From NCBI GenBank assembly GCA_028280855.1, contig JANQLA010000502.1:1-44877 (forward strand): a stretch of DNA of 44,877 nt. Reading direction: 5' to 3'. The position numbers were made by a program, and so were the translations under genes. The notes under the pieces are model-generated. The model saw nothing but the letters and a program-made list of their open reading frames with translations. It did no database searches and was not told where the DNA came from. This document shows positions 8,759 to 17,315 of the stretch, piece by piece; position 1 is the stretch's first letter; every line of letters starts with the position of its first letter. This DNA comes from Melioribacteraceae bacterium (GTDB taxonomy: Bacteria > Bacteroidota > Ignavibacteria > Ignavibacteriales > Melioribacteraceae).

Positions 8759-9988
8759 CTAATTGAGTTTTCGAAATTCAGAAGGAGTAGCGCCGGTGAA
8801 TTTTTTAAAGATTGCATTAAACGATGATTTCGAGTTGAAGCCGGCCTCCATCGCAATAGCCAATAAAGTGTAGTTTTTCTTTGCCGGATCCCTTAATAGT
8901 TTTTTCACTTCCTCAACGCGAAAGCTGTTTATGTAATCAAAAAAGTTTTGGTGCAACTTGGTGTTAATTGTTTCGGATAAATTGTGCGGTGTGACGGATA
9001 ATATTTCGGCAAGCTTGTTTAATGTTAGCGAGCTATCGATGTATGGTTTTTCGGTATCCATTTTTTGTTTAAGTGCTAATAAGATCTCTTCTGCTTTTTG
9101 ATCGGTTAGTCCGGACTTTATGTAATGTTTTTCTTTCGATGTGCCTGATTCATATCGCGTGGATTTAAGTATTGATATTTCATGAACCGACGAGTTGAAT
9201 TCTTCACTAACGAAAATTTCGGATTTCAGCATTCCCATATAACCTAGAACAATTACGTACAAACAGAAAATTACATTTGATAAACCGAAATATTCGCTTA
9301 GCTGGTATCCGCCAAGCATAAATGTGTTTTCGACAAGAAACACAACTATTCCAAATCCAATTAACAAAGTTATATCGCGTAACCAATTGAGCTTTACTTT
9401 ATCAATTGATGAAAATACCTGTTTAATGGATGCAGAATATTTTTTGATATGAATTAGCGTGAGTATTATATAAACCAATATATGGATAGTTATCAACCAA
9501 TTAAATACAACAAATTCCGATGCGGCGGCGGCTTCATTGGCTTCAGTTAACAATGATGCTAGTTCGGCTTTACTTTTCAATAAATCTTTGGAAATAAACA
9601 ACAGGTAAATAGCAAATGGAATAAGGTGCAGCCAATCTTTCTTTTCAAAGTTTTTCTCGGAAGTCATCAAATATTTTGAATAAAAAAAATGAACAGGCCC
9701 CATCAAAAACGTTACGCTCGTTGGCAGTAAAAGCCAGTGCGGAATGATTAAATAATACTGAAGATCCCATAACAACAAACGAATAAATATAATAGAATAC
9801 AAAAGCAGTAAAAGCGACAGCAGCTTGTTAGCCAATGATTCGCGGTGCTTGTGGAAGATCAGCACACTTAAAAATATACCAAGCCCGGCTGATAAAAGTA
9901 AAGAAATGTTTATTAGGGTTAATTGCAAAGAATCAAATAAAGTTAATCTCCGATACGGAAATTTATAAAAAGAGGAACTTGCAAACAT
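8759..9988 (-). CDS. Membrane-anchored AraC-family regulator (7TM-like N-terminus)
   Basis: The frame extends further upstream, but the start is set at the ATG at 9988. This gives 409 residues and avoids overlap with the preceding gene, which ends at 10009; no strong ribosome-binding site helps the choice. The first ~235 residues hold six or seven hydrophobic helices (LTLINISLLLSAGLGIFLSV is the first). The C-terminal ~100 residues are an AraC-type double helix-turn-helix: LTLNKLAEILSVTPHNLSE and LAIAMEAGFNSKSSFNAIFK, ending FTGATPSEFRKL. Such fusions are common in Bacteroidota and are thought to sense signals in the membrane. It is 20 bases downstream of a small membrane protein gene, so the two are probably one transcript. 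Target genes are unknown. Confidence 0.85.
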   Translation of the reverse strand: MFASSSFYKFPYRRLTLFDSLQLTLINISLLLSAGLGIFLSVLIFHKHRESLANKLLSLLLLLYSIIFIRLLLWDLQYYLIIPHWLLLPTSVTFLMGPVHFFYSKYLMTSEKNFEKKDWLHLIPFAIYLLFISKDLLKSKAELASLLTEANEAAAASEFVVFNWLITIHILVYIILTLIHIKKYSASIKQVFSSIDKVKLNWLRDITLLIGFGIVVFLVENTFMLGGYQLSEYFGLSNVIFCLYVIVLGYMGMLKSEIFVSEEFNSSVHEISILKSTRYESGTSKEKHYIKSGLTDQKAEEILLALKQKMDTEKPYIDSSLTLNKLAEILSVTPHNLSETINTKLHQNFFDYINSFRVEEVKKLLRDPAKKNYTLLAIAMEAGFNSKSSFNAIFKKFTGATPSEFRKLN

Positions 9989-10008
9989 GTAAATTTTGAG
10001 CTTGATGG

Positions 10009-10374
10009 CTATGCTTTTCTTAACTTCAGCCCGATTACATAAGTCACTAAAAAGATTAATGCAAACGGAATCCAAGTTCCCAAGGGATCTTCAAACATCT
10101 CGAGACTTTCGTTTATTATAAGAGCTACAAGAAAGAAATCAACTGTAATAACAAACCCAACAAAAACTAAAGCAGTTAAAACCGGCGAAGTGTAATTAAA
10201 CTTTCCAAAATAAATATAGGATATTACAGCAAATATAAAGGGCGCTGCAAATAAATGAGTTATAACAGCGTTACTTACACTTGCTAAGGTCATACCAACA
10301 CCCATGACTGTACCGCAAAGTACCCAGCCGGTAAAAGCATGTAATAAGATGATAAATATCTTTTTAGTATTCAT
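10009..10374 (-). CDS. Small four-helix membrane protein of unknown function
   Basis: This 121-residue protein is almost entirely hydrophobic, with four predicted membrane helices: FIILLHAFTGWVLCGTVMGV, THLFAAPFIFAVISYIYFG, VLTALVFVGFVITVDFFLVA and WIPFALIFLVTYVIGL. It ends in a short basic tail (KLRKA). A strong GGAGGG ribosome-binding site precedes the ATG. It is not recognised as a named family. It is followed 20 bases later by the membrane-anchored AraC regulator, so a joint role (for example modulating that regulator) is possible but only inferred from position. Confidence 0.7.
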   Translation of the reverse strand: MNTKKIFIILLHAFTGWVLCGTVMGVGMTLASVSNAVITHLFAAPFIFAVISYIYFGKFNYTSPVLTALVFVGFVITVDFFLVALIINESLEMFEDPLGTWIPFALIFLVTYVIGLKLRKA

Positions 10375-10518
10375 TTAACACCCTCCAATACTAAAACAAA
10401 TACAAATGCAATTTAGGAAATGCTGAACTGGTATGCTGTGTTATTTAAATTCTCAGATTCTAAACTCTTACATCTTGCCTATTGATTGCTATTGAGATAT
10501 CTCGAAGATTTAGATTAA

Positions 10519-12798
10519 TTAAAACTCGAACTCAAGCCCGATAATTGGCAGCGTAGTCCATTGCTTTTCTTCTTGCTGCTCGTTTTTAATTTCATTCCAG
10601 GAGTAATTAGATATGTTCTTTCTTCCGTAAGCGTTCCAAACGCTTAAATAAAGTACAAGCGAGCTTTTGCCGAAATGAAATCTTTTATCAACGCGAACAT
10701 TTAACGAATGGTAATCAGGAAGTCGCTCAGCGTTTATTCGGCTTTCATCATATATGCCGGTATTTGCTTTTTGCGACGCTTCAATATCAAAAGGAGTAAA
10801 GGGTGTTCCGCCGGAATAAATCCATCGAGCACTGCACTCCCAGCTTTCGTTGGGTTTATATCCGCCCTCAATTGTAAAATTGAATTTATTGTCATATAAA
10901 CGATCCAGCCATTTGCCGTCAAGCGATTTGTAGCGGGCGCGGTAATACGTTCCTGCAATTAAGCCGTATATATCAGTCGCTAGTTTCTTTTGAACAGTTA
11001 ATTCAACTCCACGTGCGTAAGCCCTGCCTTTCGAAACAAGTTTGGTGTTGCTTTCCAAATATGACTCGAAGAAGGAATTGTCGAAAACCATCAATTGAGG
11101 TGTTGCCGGATTCATCGGCAAATTGAAATATTCTTTATTGTAAATCTCTAATGTTAATTTCGTGTCTTCCGTAAGCAAGTGTGAAAAGCTCAATATGTAA
11201 TGATAGGATTTGGGAAAATCCAGTTTTTCAAAATCCTTTTTCTGCGCTGCCAAAACATGCGGAATGTTTTGATGAAATACTCCAAACAATCCGGTCATTG
11301 ATGTAATATCGCTGAAATCGTATGTCATTGATAACCGCGGTTCAACATAAACTTTTGTATTAAGATCGCTATAGACTGCTCTAACTCCTTTGTTTAAAGT
11401 TATATTTCCAATTTGCCACGAATAATTCGCAAAACTCGATATTAGTGTTGTGTTCAAAGATAAATCTACAATTAACCTTGGAGGAGTATTCCCAAGCTTA
11501 TCGATCTTCTCGGCATAGTCGTTATTATAATTATTATATGAGTACTTAATGTCAAATCCAAAATTCAATTTGTTGTTCTTGGAAATGATGTAATGATTAT
11601 AGTTACGTATTCTAATCCCTTGTTCTGTTGAGGCGGATTTAAAGACATTTTCCTTTGTAAGAGTTGAAAAAATATCGCGTGCGTCCTTCCAGTAGTGATG
11701 CGATAACGTGAAATTAGAGTAGCCCGATTTTTCCCAGATATACTGCCAGTTTATACCCGCTGAATTCATCACTATATCGATATCGAAATAGTCGTTCTTC
11801 TCATTTTCAAATGCTTTTTTGTAAGTCATTTTTTGATTGTCATTCGCAAAGATGTTAAGCAAGGATATTTTATGATTTTTTGATAAGTTGTATACTACCT
11901 TTGCCTGCGAGTCATAATAAGAAGGCATTGCTTCACCTTCGGCCACTTTATCAAAAATTATATCAAGATAACTTCTGCGGCCGGAAATGAAATACGTGCC
12001 TTTACCTCCGTCCAATGGTCCTTCGATTATACCGCCTATTCCCTGGAAACTTAAATCCAATTGGGCGTCGAATTCTTCACGGTTTCCTTCACGGAATTCA
12101 ATATCCATAACAGATGAAAGCTTGTTACCGAATTGCGGAGAAAATCCGCCAGAGTAAAAATCAACATTCTTAATGAAGTCTACATTCAGCAAGCCTATCG
12201 GTCCGCTGCCGGTTCCTACCATTGGGAAATGATTAATATTGGGTATTTCGATGTTATCAACATAAAACGAGTTTTCGGTTGAGCTGCCGCCTCGCACAAT
12301 TAAGCTGTTGCTTTGGTCCCCAATCTTTCCGATACTTGGTAAACCCATCATTATCCTGCTTACATCGCCCGCCGATCCGGGTGCACGCCTGATTTCTTCG
12401 TACGAAAAACTTGTAATACTGCTTGGCTGAATTTCCGTATTCTGGAAGTAACCGCCGGTAACAACAACGGATTCTGTTTCAATCGAACTTGATGCTAACT
12501 CAACATCAACGAATGTAATTCTTCCCGGCTTTACGATTATATCGGTTTTTACAACCGGTTTGTATCCAATGTAACCAAATCTTAAAGAATAGCTTCCTAC
12601 AGGCAAATTTGTTATTCCGAACTCGCCATTAATATCGGTTGCCGCTCCCAGATGCGAATCAACAATAGAAACATTAGCGCCTATTAATGGAGCTTTGGTA
12701 TCGGTATCAATTAAAGTTCCTTTAATGTTACCGGTAGGAATTTGTGCCGGTATCATTTGTGAAAAGATTAGTAAGAATGTGAAAACGATATTCTTCAT
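10519..12798 (-). CDS. TonB-dependent outer-membrane receptor with carboxypeptidase-like N-terminal domain
   Basis: This is a 759-residue protein with a signal peptide (cleavage near MIPAQIPTG). Residues about 22-110 form a carboxypeptidase-regulatory-like beta-sandwich (GNIKGTLIDTDTKAPLIGAN, then GEFGITNLPVGSYSLRFGYI). The plug domain follows (RAPGSAGDVSRIMMGLPSIG, IVRGGSSTENSFYVDNIEI). The rest is a 22-strand barrel ending in an aromatic residue (IIGLEFEF), as outer-membrane insertion requires. Receptors of this kind import ligands such as metal chelates, vitamins or oligosaccharides using TonB energy; the ligand is not evident. The gene stands alone and no SusD partner is present. Its leader (12799-12871) has two hairpins, one covering the Shine-Dalgarno site, suggesting post-initiation control. 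Confidence 0.93.
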   Translation of the reverse strand: MKNIVFTFLLIFSQMIPAQIPTGNIKGTLIDTDTKAPLIGANVSIVDSHLGAATDINGEFGITNLPVGSYSLRFGYIGYKPVVKTDIIVKPGRITFVDVELASSSIETESVVVTGGYFQNTEIQPSSITSFSYEEIRRAPGSAGDVSRIMMGLPSIGKIGDQSNSLIVRGGSSTENSFYVDNIEIPNINHFPMVGTGSGPIGLLNVDFIKNVDFYSGGFSPQFGNKLSSVMDIEFREGNREEFDAQLDLSFQGIGGIIEGPLDGGKGTYFISGRRSYLDIIFDKVAEGEAMPSYYDSQAKVVYNLSKNHKISLLNIFANDNQKMTYKKAFENEKNDYFDIDIVMNSAGINWQYIWEKSGYSNFTLSHHYWKDARDIFSTLTKENVFKSASTEQGIRIRNYNHYIISKNNKLNFGFDIKYSYNNYNNDYAEKIDKLGNTPPRLIVDLSLNTTLISSFANYSWQIGNITLNKGVRAVYSDLNTKVYVEPRLSMTYDFSDITSMTGLFGVFHQNIPHVLAAQKKDFEKLDFPKSYHYILSFSHLLTEDTKLTLEIYNKEYFNLPMNPATPQLMVFDNSFFESYLESNTKLVSKGRAYARGVELTVQKKLATDIYGLIAGTYYRARYKSLDGKWLDRLYDNKFNFTIEGGYKPNESWECSARWIYSGGTPFTPFDIEASQKANTGIYDESRINAERLPDYHSLNVRVDKRFHFGKSSLVLYLSVWNAYGRKNISNYSWNEIKNEQQEEKQWTTLPIIGLEFEF

Positions 12799-12803
12799 TT
12801 TTT

Positions 12804-12819
12804 CCTCAGGTTTTTGAGG
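12804..12819 (-). promoter_or_regulatory. Hairpin covering the ribosome-binding site of the TonB receptor gene
   Basis: On the minus strand, CCTCA and TGAGG form a 5-bp stem with a 6-base loop. The GAGG of the 3' arm is the only Shine-Dalgarno candidate and lies 5 bases before the ATG at 12798. When folded, the stem would hide the ribosome-binding site. The pairing is seen directly; regulation is inferred. Confidence 0.4.
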
Positions 12820-12849
12820 ATAAAACTATTATTCTTAGCTGGAAAAAAC

Positions 12850-12871
12850 GTCCAATCCAAACTGATTGGAC
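12850..12871 (-). terminator. Terminator-like hairpin in the leader of the TonB receptor gene (possible attenuator)
   Basis: GTCCAATC and GATTGGAC form a perfect 8-bp stem with a 6-base loop. Read on the minus strand the stem is followed immediately by GTTTTTTCC, a typical intrinsic terminator arrangement. No minus-strand gene lies upstream within 1.8 kb, so it does not close a preceding operon. It sits about 50 bases before the receptor's ATG, where it could act as an attenuator. It could instead be a protein operator. Confidence 0.5.
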
Positions 12872-13012
12872 TTATAAATTGTAGCTCCCGGCGAACTGAA
12901 CTGTTTTTAATTTTATCAACTGATCTGATTGTACTGTTGGCGCATAATTCTAATCGTTTATAATGTCGGCAATATTTTGTATCTTTTATCAATAATATCA
13001 GGACAAAATAAT

Positions 13013-13240
13013 ATGAGAACAGTAAAACTGAACTTACCCGATGACATAGATTTGAAAGATTATGAGTTATCTATGATAGTTGCTGCAAAGTTGTATGAAG
13101 ATTGTAAATTGTCATCTGGGCAAGCTGCGCAGGTTGCCGGTTTATCAAAAAGAGCCTTTATTGAACTATTGGGCAAATATGGGGTTTCTGTTTTTAGTAA
13201 CTCAGTTACTGATCTTAAATCTGACATTGCAAATGCCTAA
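13013..13240 (+). CDS. UPF0175 family antitoxin-like protein
   Basis: This is a 75-residue protein with start at the ATG at 13013, preceded by AGGA; an in-frame upstream start would add an unlikely hydrophobic leader. The sequence VAAKLYEDCKLSSGQAAQVA and GLSKRAFIELLGKYGVSVF is the core of UPF0175, a small helix-turn-helix-like family. Its members regularly sit upstream of DUF3368 PIN-domain proteins. The gene overlaps the next one by 8 bases (ATGCCTAA), indicating translational coupling. By analogy with other type II modules it probably neutralises the downstream PIN protein and represses the operon, though this pair is less studied than VapBC. Confidence 0.85.
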   Translation: MRTVKLNLPDDIDLKDYELSMIVAAKLYEDCKLSSGQAAQVAGLSKRAFIELLGKYGVSVFSNSVTDLKSDIANA

Positions 13241-13703
13241 AGTTGTTATCTCTGACACAAGCTCACTAATAATTTTTCAAAAAATTTGTGAATTGGAATT
13301 ATTGAAAATAGTGTATGATAATTTATTCACAACTCCCGAAATAGCCGAGGAATTTGAAGATCACCTGCCTGAATGGATTATTATTCGATCTGTTAAGGAT
13401 AGAAAATACCTGGAATTTTTAAATACTCAAGTAGATTTGGGAGAGGCAAGTGCTATCGCTCTGGCCAAGGAGATGGAAGACACCCTCTTATTACTTGATG
13501 ATTTAAAAGCAAGAAGATTGGCTAAAAGGTTAAATATAAAATTCACAGGTACCCTTGGAGTTATTACTAAAGCTAAGGAATTAGGTGTAATCGGAAACGT
13601 AAAGCCAATAATTGATAAACTTCTGAAAACCGACTTCAGAATTTCAGAAAAAATTATTAAAGAGATCTTAACAATAAACAACGAAACCACGGACTTTAAC
13701 TAA
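13233..13703 (+). CDS. DUF3368 PIN-domain protein (putative toxin RNase)
   Basis: The 156-residue frame starts at the ATG at 13233, inside the end of the UPF0175 gene. Acidic PIN-type residues are visible: D in VVISDTSSLIIFQKI, E in DLGEASAIALA, and DD in LLLDDLKARRLAK, followed by FTGTLGVITKAKELG, which is typical of DUF3368. PIN domains are Mg-dependent RNases. The operon context supports a toxin role paired with the upstream gene. The full acidic set appears intact, so the enzyme is probably active, but its RNA target is unknown. Confidence 0.85.
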   Translation: MPKVVISDTSSLIIFQKICELELLKIVYDNLFTTPEIAEEFEDHLPEWIIIRSVKDRKYLEFLNTQVDLGEASAIALAKEMEDTLLLLDDLKARRLAKRLNIKFTGTLGVITKAKELGVIGNVKPIIDKLLKTDFRISEKIIKEILTINNETTDFN

Positions 13704-13923
13704 GCTTCAAATTGCATTATACTCTTACCTTTATTTTCAACGAAAGCGTCTGTTTTCGCAGGTACTGAACTGAATTTAACTGCATACTGAATAAGTTTAA
13801 AGGCATTATTATTCTAACACCACATCGGCTTTAAAAACGTACCGCCTGGAAGTATAGACTTTGCTAAATTTAATTTGCTAATTGCAGGGCAATAGTCGAA
13901 ACAAAATTGTATTAATATATGAA

Positions 13924-13954
13924 TTGATATAAAATACTTTACACAGTATATTTG
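13924..13954 (+). promoter_or_regulatory. Bacteroidota-type promoter before the RHH/PIN pair
   Basis: TTG (13924-13926) and TATATTTG (13947-13954) are separated by 20 bases. This matches the known Bacteroidota vegetative promoter pattern of TTG/TTTG and TAnnTTTG. The expected start site is just upstream of the GGAGG ribosome-binding site at 13969-13973. It is a single-site match read by eye. Confidence 0.45.
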
Positions 13955-13978
13955 TACACATTATATGTGGAGGATCCC

Positions 13979-14203
13979 GTGCCTAATGTTACCATTTCTT
14001 TAGAGAAAGAACTAATCGAAAAAGGAAGAGAGTACGCCCGGAAAAAGGGTACTTCTCTAAATAATTTAATTCGGGAATTGCTTTCGAATGCTGTTGATAA
14101 TAATAGCCATGCATGGTTTGATTCAGCTATTGAATTAATGGATAAGATCAACCTTGATAGCAAAGGTAAAAAATGGACCCGAGAGGAAATTTATGAAAGG
14201 TAA
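13979..14203 (+). CDS. Ribbon-helix-helix antitoxin-like protein (DUF6364 type)
   Basis: The start is the GTG at 13979, decided by GGAGG 5 bases upstream. This gives 74 residues beginning with a short beta strand (VPNVTISLEKELIEKGREYA) and a helix (TSLNNLIRELLSNAV), the ribbon-helix-helix layout that binds operator DNA as a dimer. The C-terminal part (KGKKWTREEIYER) is the kind of tail that wraps a PIN toxin. It overlaps the PIN gene by 11 bases. A Bacteroidota-type promoter lies directly before it. It probably autoregulates the pair. Confidence 0.82.
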   Translation: MPNVTISLEKELIEKGREYARKKGTSLNNLIRELLSNAVDNNSHAWFDSAIELMDKINLDSKGKKWTREEIYER

Positions 14204-14624
14204 AACCTTTGTTGATACAAATATCTTGATTTATTCTTTAGATAATAATTATCCCGATAAGCAAAAAATTAGTAGAAAAAAACTTTCTATGCTCGGGAAA
14301 AGTAAAACAGGTGTTATTTCTACACAAGTAATGCAGGAATTTTATGTAATAACTACCAAAAAATATAAGCGAGATCAAATAAAAATAAAGAACCTTTTAA
14401 AGTTTTATGAAAATTATGAGATTGTTCAAATAAGCGTTAATTTAATTCATGAGGCAATTGATATCAGTATACTTAACCAGTTGTCATTTTGGGATTCATT
14501 GATAATTTCTGCTGCCGTACAAGCAAAATGCAGCTCAATACTAACCGAAGATATGAATCACGGACAAATTATAAATGGATTACGAATTATAAACCCATTC
14601 GTTGAAAATAATATCAATCTTTAG
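14193..14624 (+). CDS. VapC-like PIN-domain toxin
   Basis: The start at the ATG at 14193 (after GAGAGGA) gives 143 residues. The PIN signature is complete: D in FVDTNILIYSLD, E in VMQEFYVITTKK, D in LSFWDSLIISAAVQA, and a further acidic ILTEDMNHGQ. The length is usual for VapC RNases, which cut tRNA or rRNA to stop translation. It follows its ribbon-helix-helix partner with overlap. It is the second PIN module within 1.4 kb and differs in family from the first, so this looks like accumulation of stress or defence modules rather than duplication. Confidence 0.87.
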   Translation: MKGKTFVDTNILIYSLDNNYPDKQKISRKKLSMLGKSKTGVISTQVMQEFYVITTKKYKRDQIKIKNLLKFYENYEIVQISVNLIHEAIDISILNQLSFWDSLIISAAVQAKCSSILTEDMNHGQIINGLRIINPFVENNINL

Positions 14625-14630
14625 TTAGAA

Positions 14631-14646
14631 AGAAAAGTGCTTTTCT
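14631..14646 (+). terminator. Weak terminator candidate after the PIN gene
   Basis: AGAAAAG and CTTTTCT form a compact A/T-rich hairpin just after the PIN stop codon, followed by CCTTTATT. Its position between converging genes fits a terminator. The stem is weak and the loop very short. Confidence 0.3.
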
Positions 14647-14666
14647 CCTTTATTAAATTAATTCTC

Positions 14667-16115
14667 TCACTTTCCTGCCAAATACTCCAGCGATTTTCCA
14701 AGCAACAAGTTATTCTCGAATCTTTCAAAAAGGTCATTAACTGTGTTTAACTTTATTTCATGGTCAGGTATAATTCCATGCGGCTTCTTATCATCGGAAG
14801 CTGATACGAAAAATTTTGAAGAGTTTCTGAATGATAATTCAGTATTCGGCAATGTGTACCATTTGATTTCGCCATAATGGGACCGAAACGCTTTTGTTTC
14901 AAGGCCGATTATTTCACCCATAGAATATGTTTTAAAGACATCCGCAAAACGGGCTGCTGCCGAAAATGTCATACCGCTTATCAGAAGATAAACATCACCT
15001 TCAAAATAGTTGCTCTTAATTATTTGTTTAATTGAATCGCCCTTAATTGGCACTACTAACTTCTCGATTAGTTCCATTGGAGTTGCTTCATTTCTATAAA
15101 GTGTTCCTTTATATGGTTTATTGTAGAAATAACTCAAGAGTATTTTGCCTATATACTCGCTTCCACCAAGGTTATTGCTTAAATCGATTAACAGCCTTTT
15201 AGCTCCAGCTTTTTTGAATTCACTAAAAGCGTTGTTAAAAAAATCTAAATACATCGTTATTGCTTTATCCCTGTTTTTGCCCACACGAAAACTAGGGATA
15301 GAAAGTATCGCTATTTCATTTTCAACTTTATAATCTGGCTTCTTACTCATTTTGAAAGGCGCTACTTTGATATCTTTGAATGTGTTTTCATCATTGAGTG
15401 AAAAAAGGGGCAACTGGATTGTTTCTTTAACCGTCTCCTGGTAAGGTAAATACTCAACTGCAACACTATCTTCAAAACCGTAGAGAGCCCACAACTCAAT
15501 TGTGTTTTTGGGAAAGTTGAAAATTGTTATCTTGTCGTCAATTACTGCTTCATACTCATTTGTCATTACATATTTATTGCAACTTATAATTATTTCTCTA
15601 ATAGGAATTCCATTTATAGAAAGAATTTCCGATTTAAGCGGAATTGTGTTAGCCGCGGCTACATAGCATCCGAATTCCTTTCCTGCTGTAAGCACCGACA
15701 ATGGAAGAACAAATTTTTCTTTGCTCATATTTTTTTGCAATATATCGTTTTTCCATTTTACTTCGCGAATACTCATATGATCGTCTTTTACTAATGAAAT
15801 CAAGTTTCCCAATGAATTATAGAAATCGCAAAGATTTTGGATTTTGCCGTTTTCGATTTTCGCTTTCACCTGTGACAATGTATCGTAAAATGTTTTTTCA
15901 TCCACAAAATTAAATGGTGTTCGGTTATATTCCTTAGCAGTAATTTTTTCAACAATAAAATCCAGGTCTTCAGTGAATTGCTCCTTTGCAAAACTTTTTA
16001 AGAAATAAGATTTGATTGATACATCATTTGTTTGAGCAAATACTAAGCTGCAGTTAAAAAAAACAATTGAGAGAAATACTACCAAATAGGTTAAATAAGT
16101 ATTGTGTGCTTTCAT
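14667..16115 (-). CDS. S41 family (C-terminal processing-like) peptidase, exported
   Basis: This 482-residue protein has a signal peptide (VFLSIVFFNCSLVFAQ). The N-terminal half contains a helical region and a PDZ-like segment (LKSEILSINGIPIREII). The C-terminal half is the S41 core: LLIDLSNNLGGSEYIGKILL, then VYLLISGMTFSAAARFADVF with the expected nucleophile Ser in TFSAA, and the late KPHGIIPDHEI motif. Bacteroidota encode many such periplasmic or surface S41 proteins. Their substrates are mostly unknown. A GGAGAG ribosome-binding site precedes the ATG. It is monocistronic and divergent from the two-component genes. Confidence 0.85.
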   Translation of the reverse strand: MKAHNTYLTYLVVFLSIVFFNCSLVFAQTNDVSIKSYFLKSFAKEQFTEDLDFIVEKITAKEYNRTPFNFVDEKTFYDTLSQVKAKIENGKIQNLCDFYNSLGNLISLVKDDHMSIREVKWKNDILQKNMSKEKFVLPLSVLTAGKEFGCYVAAANTIPLKSEILSINGIPIREIIISCNKYVMTNEYEAVIDDKITIFNFPKNTIELWALYGFEDSVAVEYLPYQETVKETIQLPLFSLNDENTFKDIKVAPFKMSKKPDYKVENEIAILSIPSFRVGKNRDKAITMYLDFFNNAFSEFKKAGAKRLLIDLSNNLGGSEYIGKILLSYFYNKPYKGTLYRNEATPMELIEKLVVPIKGDSIKQIIKSNYFEGDVYLLISGMTFSAAARFADVFKTYSMGEIIGLETKAFRSHYGEIKWYTLPNTELSFRNSSKFFVSASDDKKPHGIIPDHEIKLNTVNDLFERFENNLLLGKSLEYLAGK

Positions 16116-16307
16116 GATGCTCTCCTTTATTAATGAGTAATTGAGATAGCTTACAATAATTATGACACAATATTAAAGGGAAAGTTGTTGAGATTTATTG
16201 TTAATGTGATCAATAAACATATTGCGTGACTAAACTCGTTTATTATTGATGAACACTGTTTGTCATATTTAATTGATTTTGTATTGCGATACTTTAAAAT
16301 TTGTTTT

Positions 16308-17315
16308 ATGAGAATAATATATATCAATAAAGATAAGCTTACAGGGCGGATGGCCCAGCATATTTACGGATGGACTATTGTATTTATGTTTTCGTTAGTT
16401 GGTCCTCTTGTTGTTGGAATTGATTTGGGCTACGCGCTTCAGTTTGCTGTAATGTTTGTTGTGTTTAACATTATTCCTGTTTATCAACATTTTTATGTTC
16501 TCAAAAAATATTTCTACAATAAGAAGTACTATCCGTATGTCGCTTTGCTTTTGCTAATAATAATAGTCAATTCGTTTCTAAACGATTTTTTATACTCATT
16601 GTTATATACATGGGATAAACCCACTGTTGATTGGTTTGTTGATATTCCTGCAGTACTCGTAATTACTACTGCGGTAAAACTAGTCAGAGACGGTTACAGG
16701 CAAAGACTTCGACTAAACCAGCTGGAGTCAAAACAGCTCGAGGCCGAACTGAGCGCATTAAAATCTCAACTTAATCCGCACTTCCTTTTCAATAACCTTA
16801 ATAATTTATATGCAATGAGCATGGATTATCCTGAGCCGCTTTCGAAATATATTTTCAAGCTCTCTGAATTATTGAGATTTGTAATTAATTCATCCGGTAA
16901 ACAAAAGATAACTCTTAAGGAGGAATGCGATTTTATTAATAACTATATTGAAACCGAAATGCTGCGTCTGCGTGAAAATAGTAAAGTTAATACAATGATT
17001 AATTGTGAAGATGAAAACAAATTAATTGCTCCATTGATTTTTTTACCCTTCATAGAAAATATATTTAAACACGGCATTAATCCTAATACCGGCGCCCTCG
17101 AGGCGGTTGTAGAAGTAAAAACGTTCGATGATAATTTGTATTTTTTGACTTCAAATAAAACATACAATTACGTTAATCAAGATTGTTCGAATGACAAAAA
17201 AATCGGTCTCGATAACATTAAACAACGACTCAATTTATTATACCCAACCAGTCATAAATTAAGCATAGTAAACGAAGGGCAATATTTTAAAGTATCGCTA
17301 AAGTTGGAGTTATGA
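16308..17315 (+). CDS. LytS/YehU-type sensor histidine kinase
   Basis: The ATG at 16308 is preferred over an upstream TTG because it gives a normal cytoplasmic start before the first helix. The 335 residues contain four membrane helices (about residues 20-130), a short coiled coil (RLNQLESKQLEAELSALKSQ) and the His_kinase motif LNPHFLFNNLNNLYAMSM with the phosphorylated His. An ATPase end follows (LIFLPFIENIFKHGI for the N box, GLDNIKQRLNLLY). The end overlaps the response regulator start by 4 bases (ATGA). The signal it senses is unknown. An inverted repeat (TTTATTG/CAATAAA, 16194-16217) lies upstream and might be an operator. Confidence 0.9.
   Translation: MRIIYINKDKLTGRMAQHIYGWTIVFMFSLVGPLVVGIDLGYALQFAVMFVVFNIIPVYQHFYVLKKYFYNKKYYPYVALLLLIIIVNSFLNDFLYSLLYTWDKPTVDWFVDIPAVLVITTAVKLVRDGYRQRLRLNQLESKQLEAELSALKSQLNPHFLFNNLNNLYAMSMDYPEPLSKYIFKLSELLRFVINSSGKQKITLKEECDFINNYIETEMLRLRENSKVNTMINCEDENKLIAPLIFLPFIENIFKHGINPNTGALEAVVEVKTFDDNLYFLTSNKTYNYVNQDCSNDKKIGLDNIKQRLNLLYPTSHKLSIVNEGQYFKVSLKLEL

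Noticed and set aside
10494-10503. GAGATATCTC palindrome after the TonB receptor gene
   Set aside because: Ten bases only, no T-run, no related copy nearby.
12929-13012. Upstream extension of the UPF0175 gene
   Set aside because: It would add 28 hydrophobic residues with no ribosome-binding site; the ATG at 13013 fits the family start.
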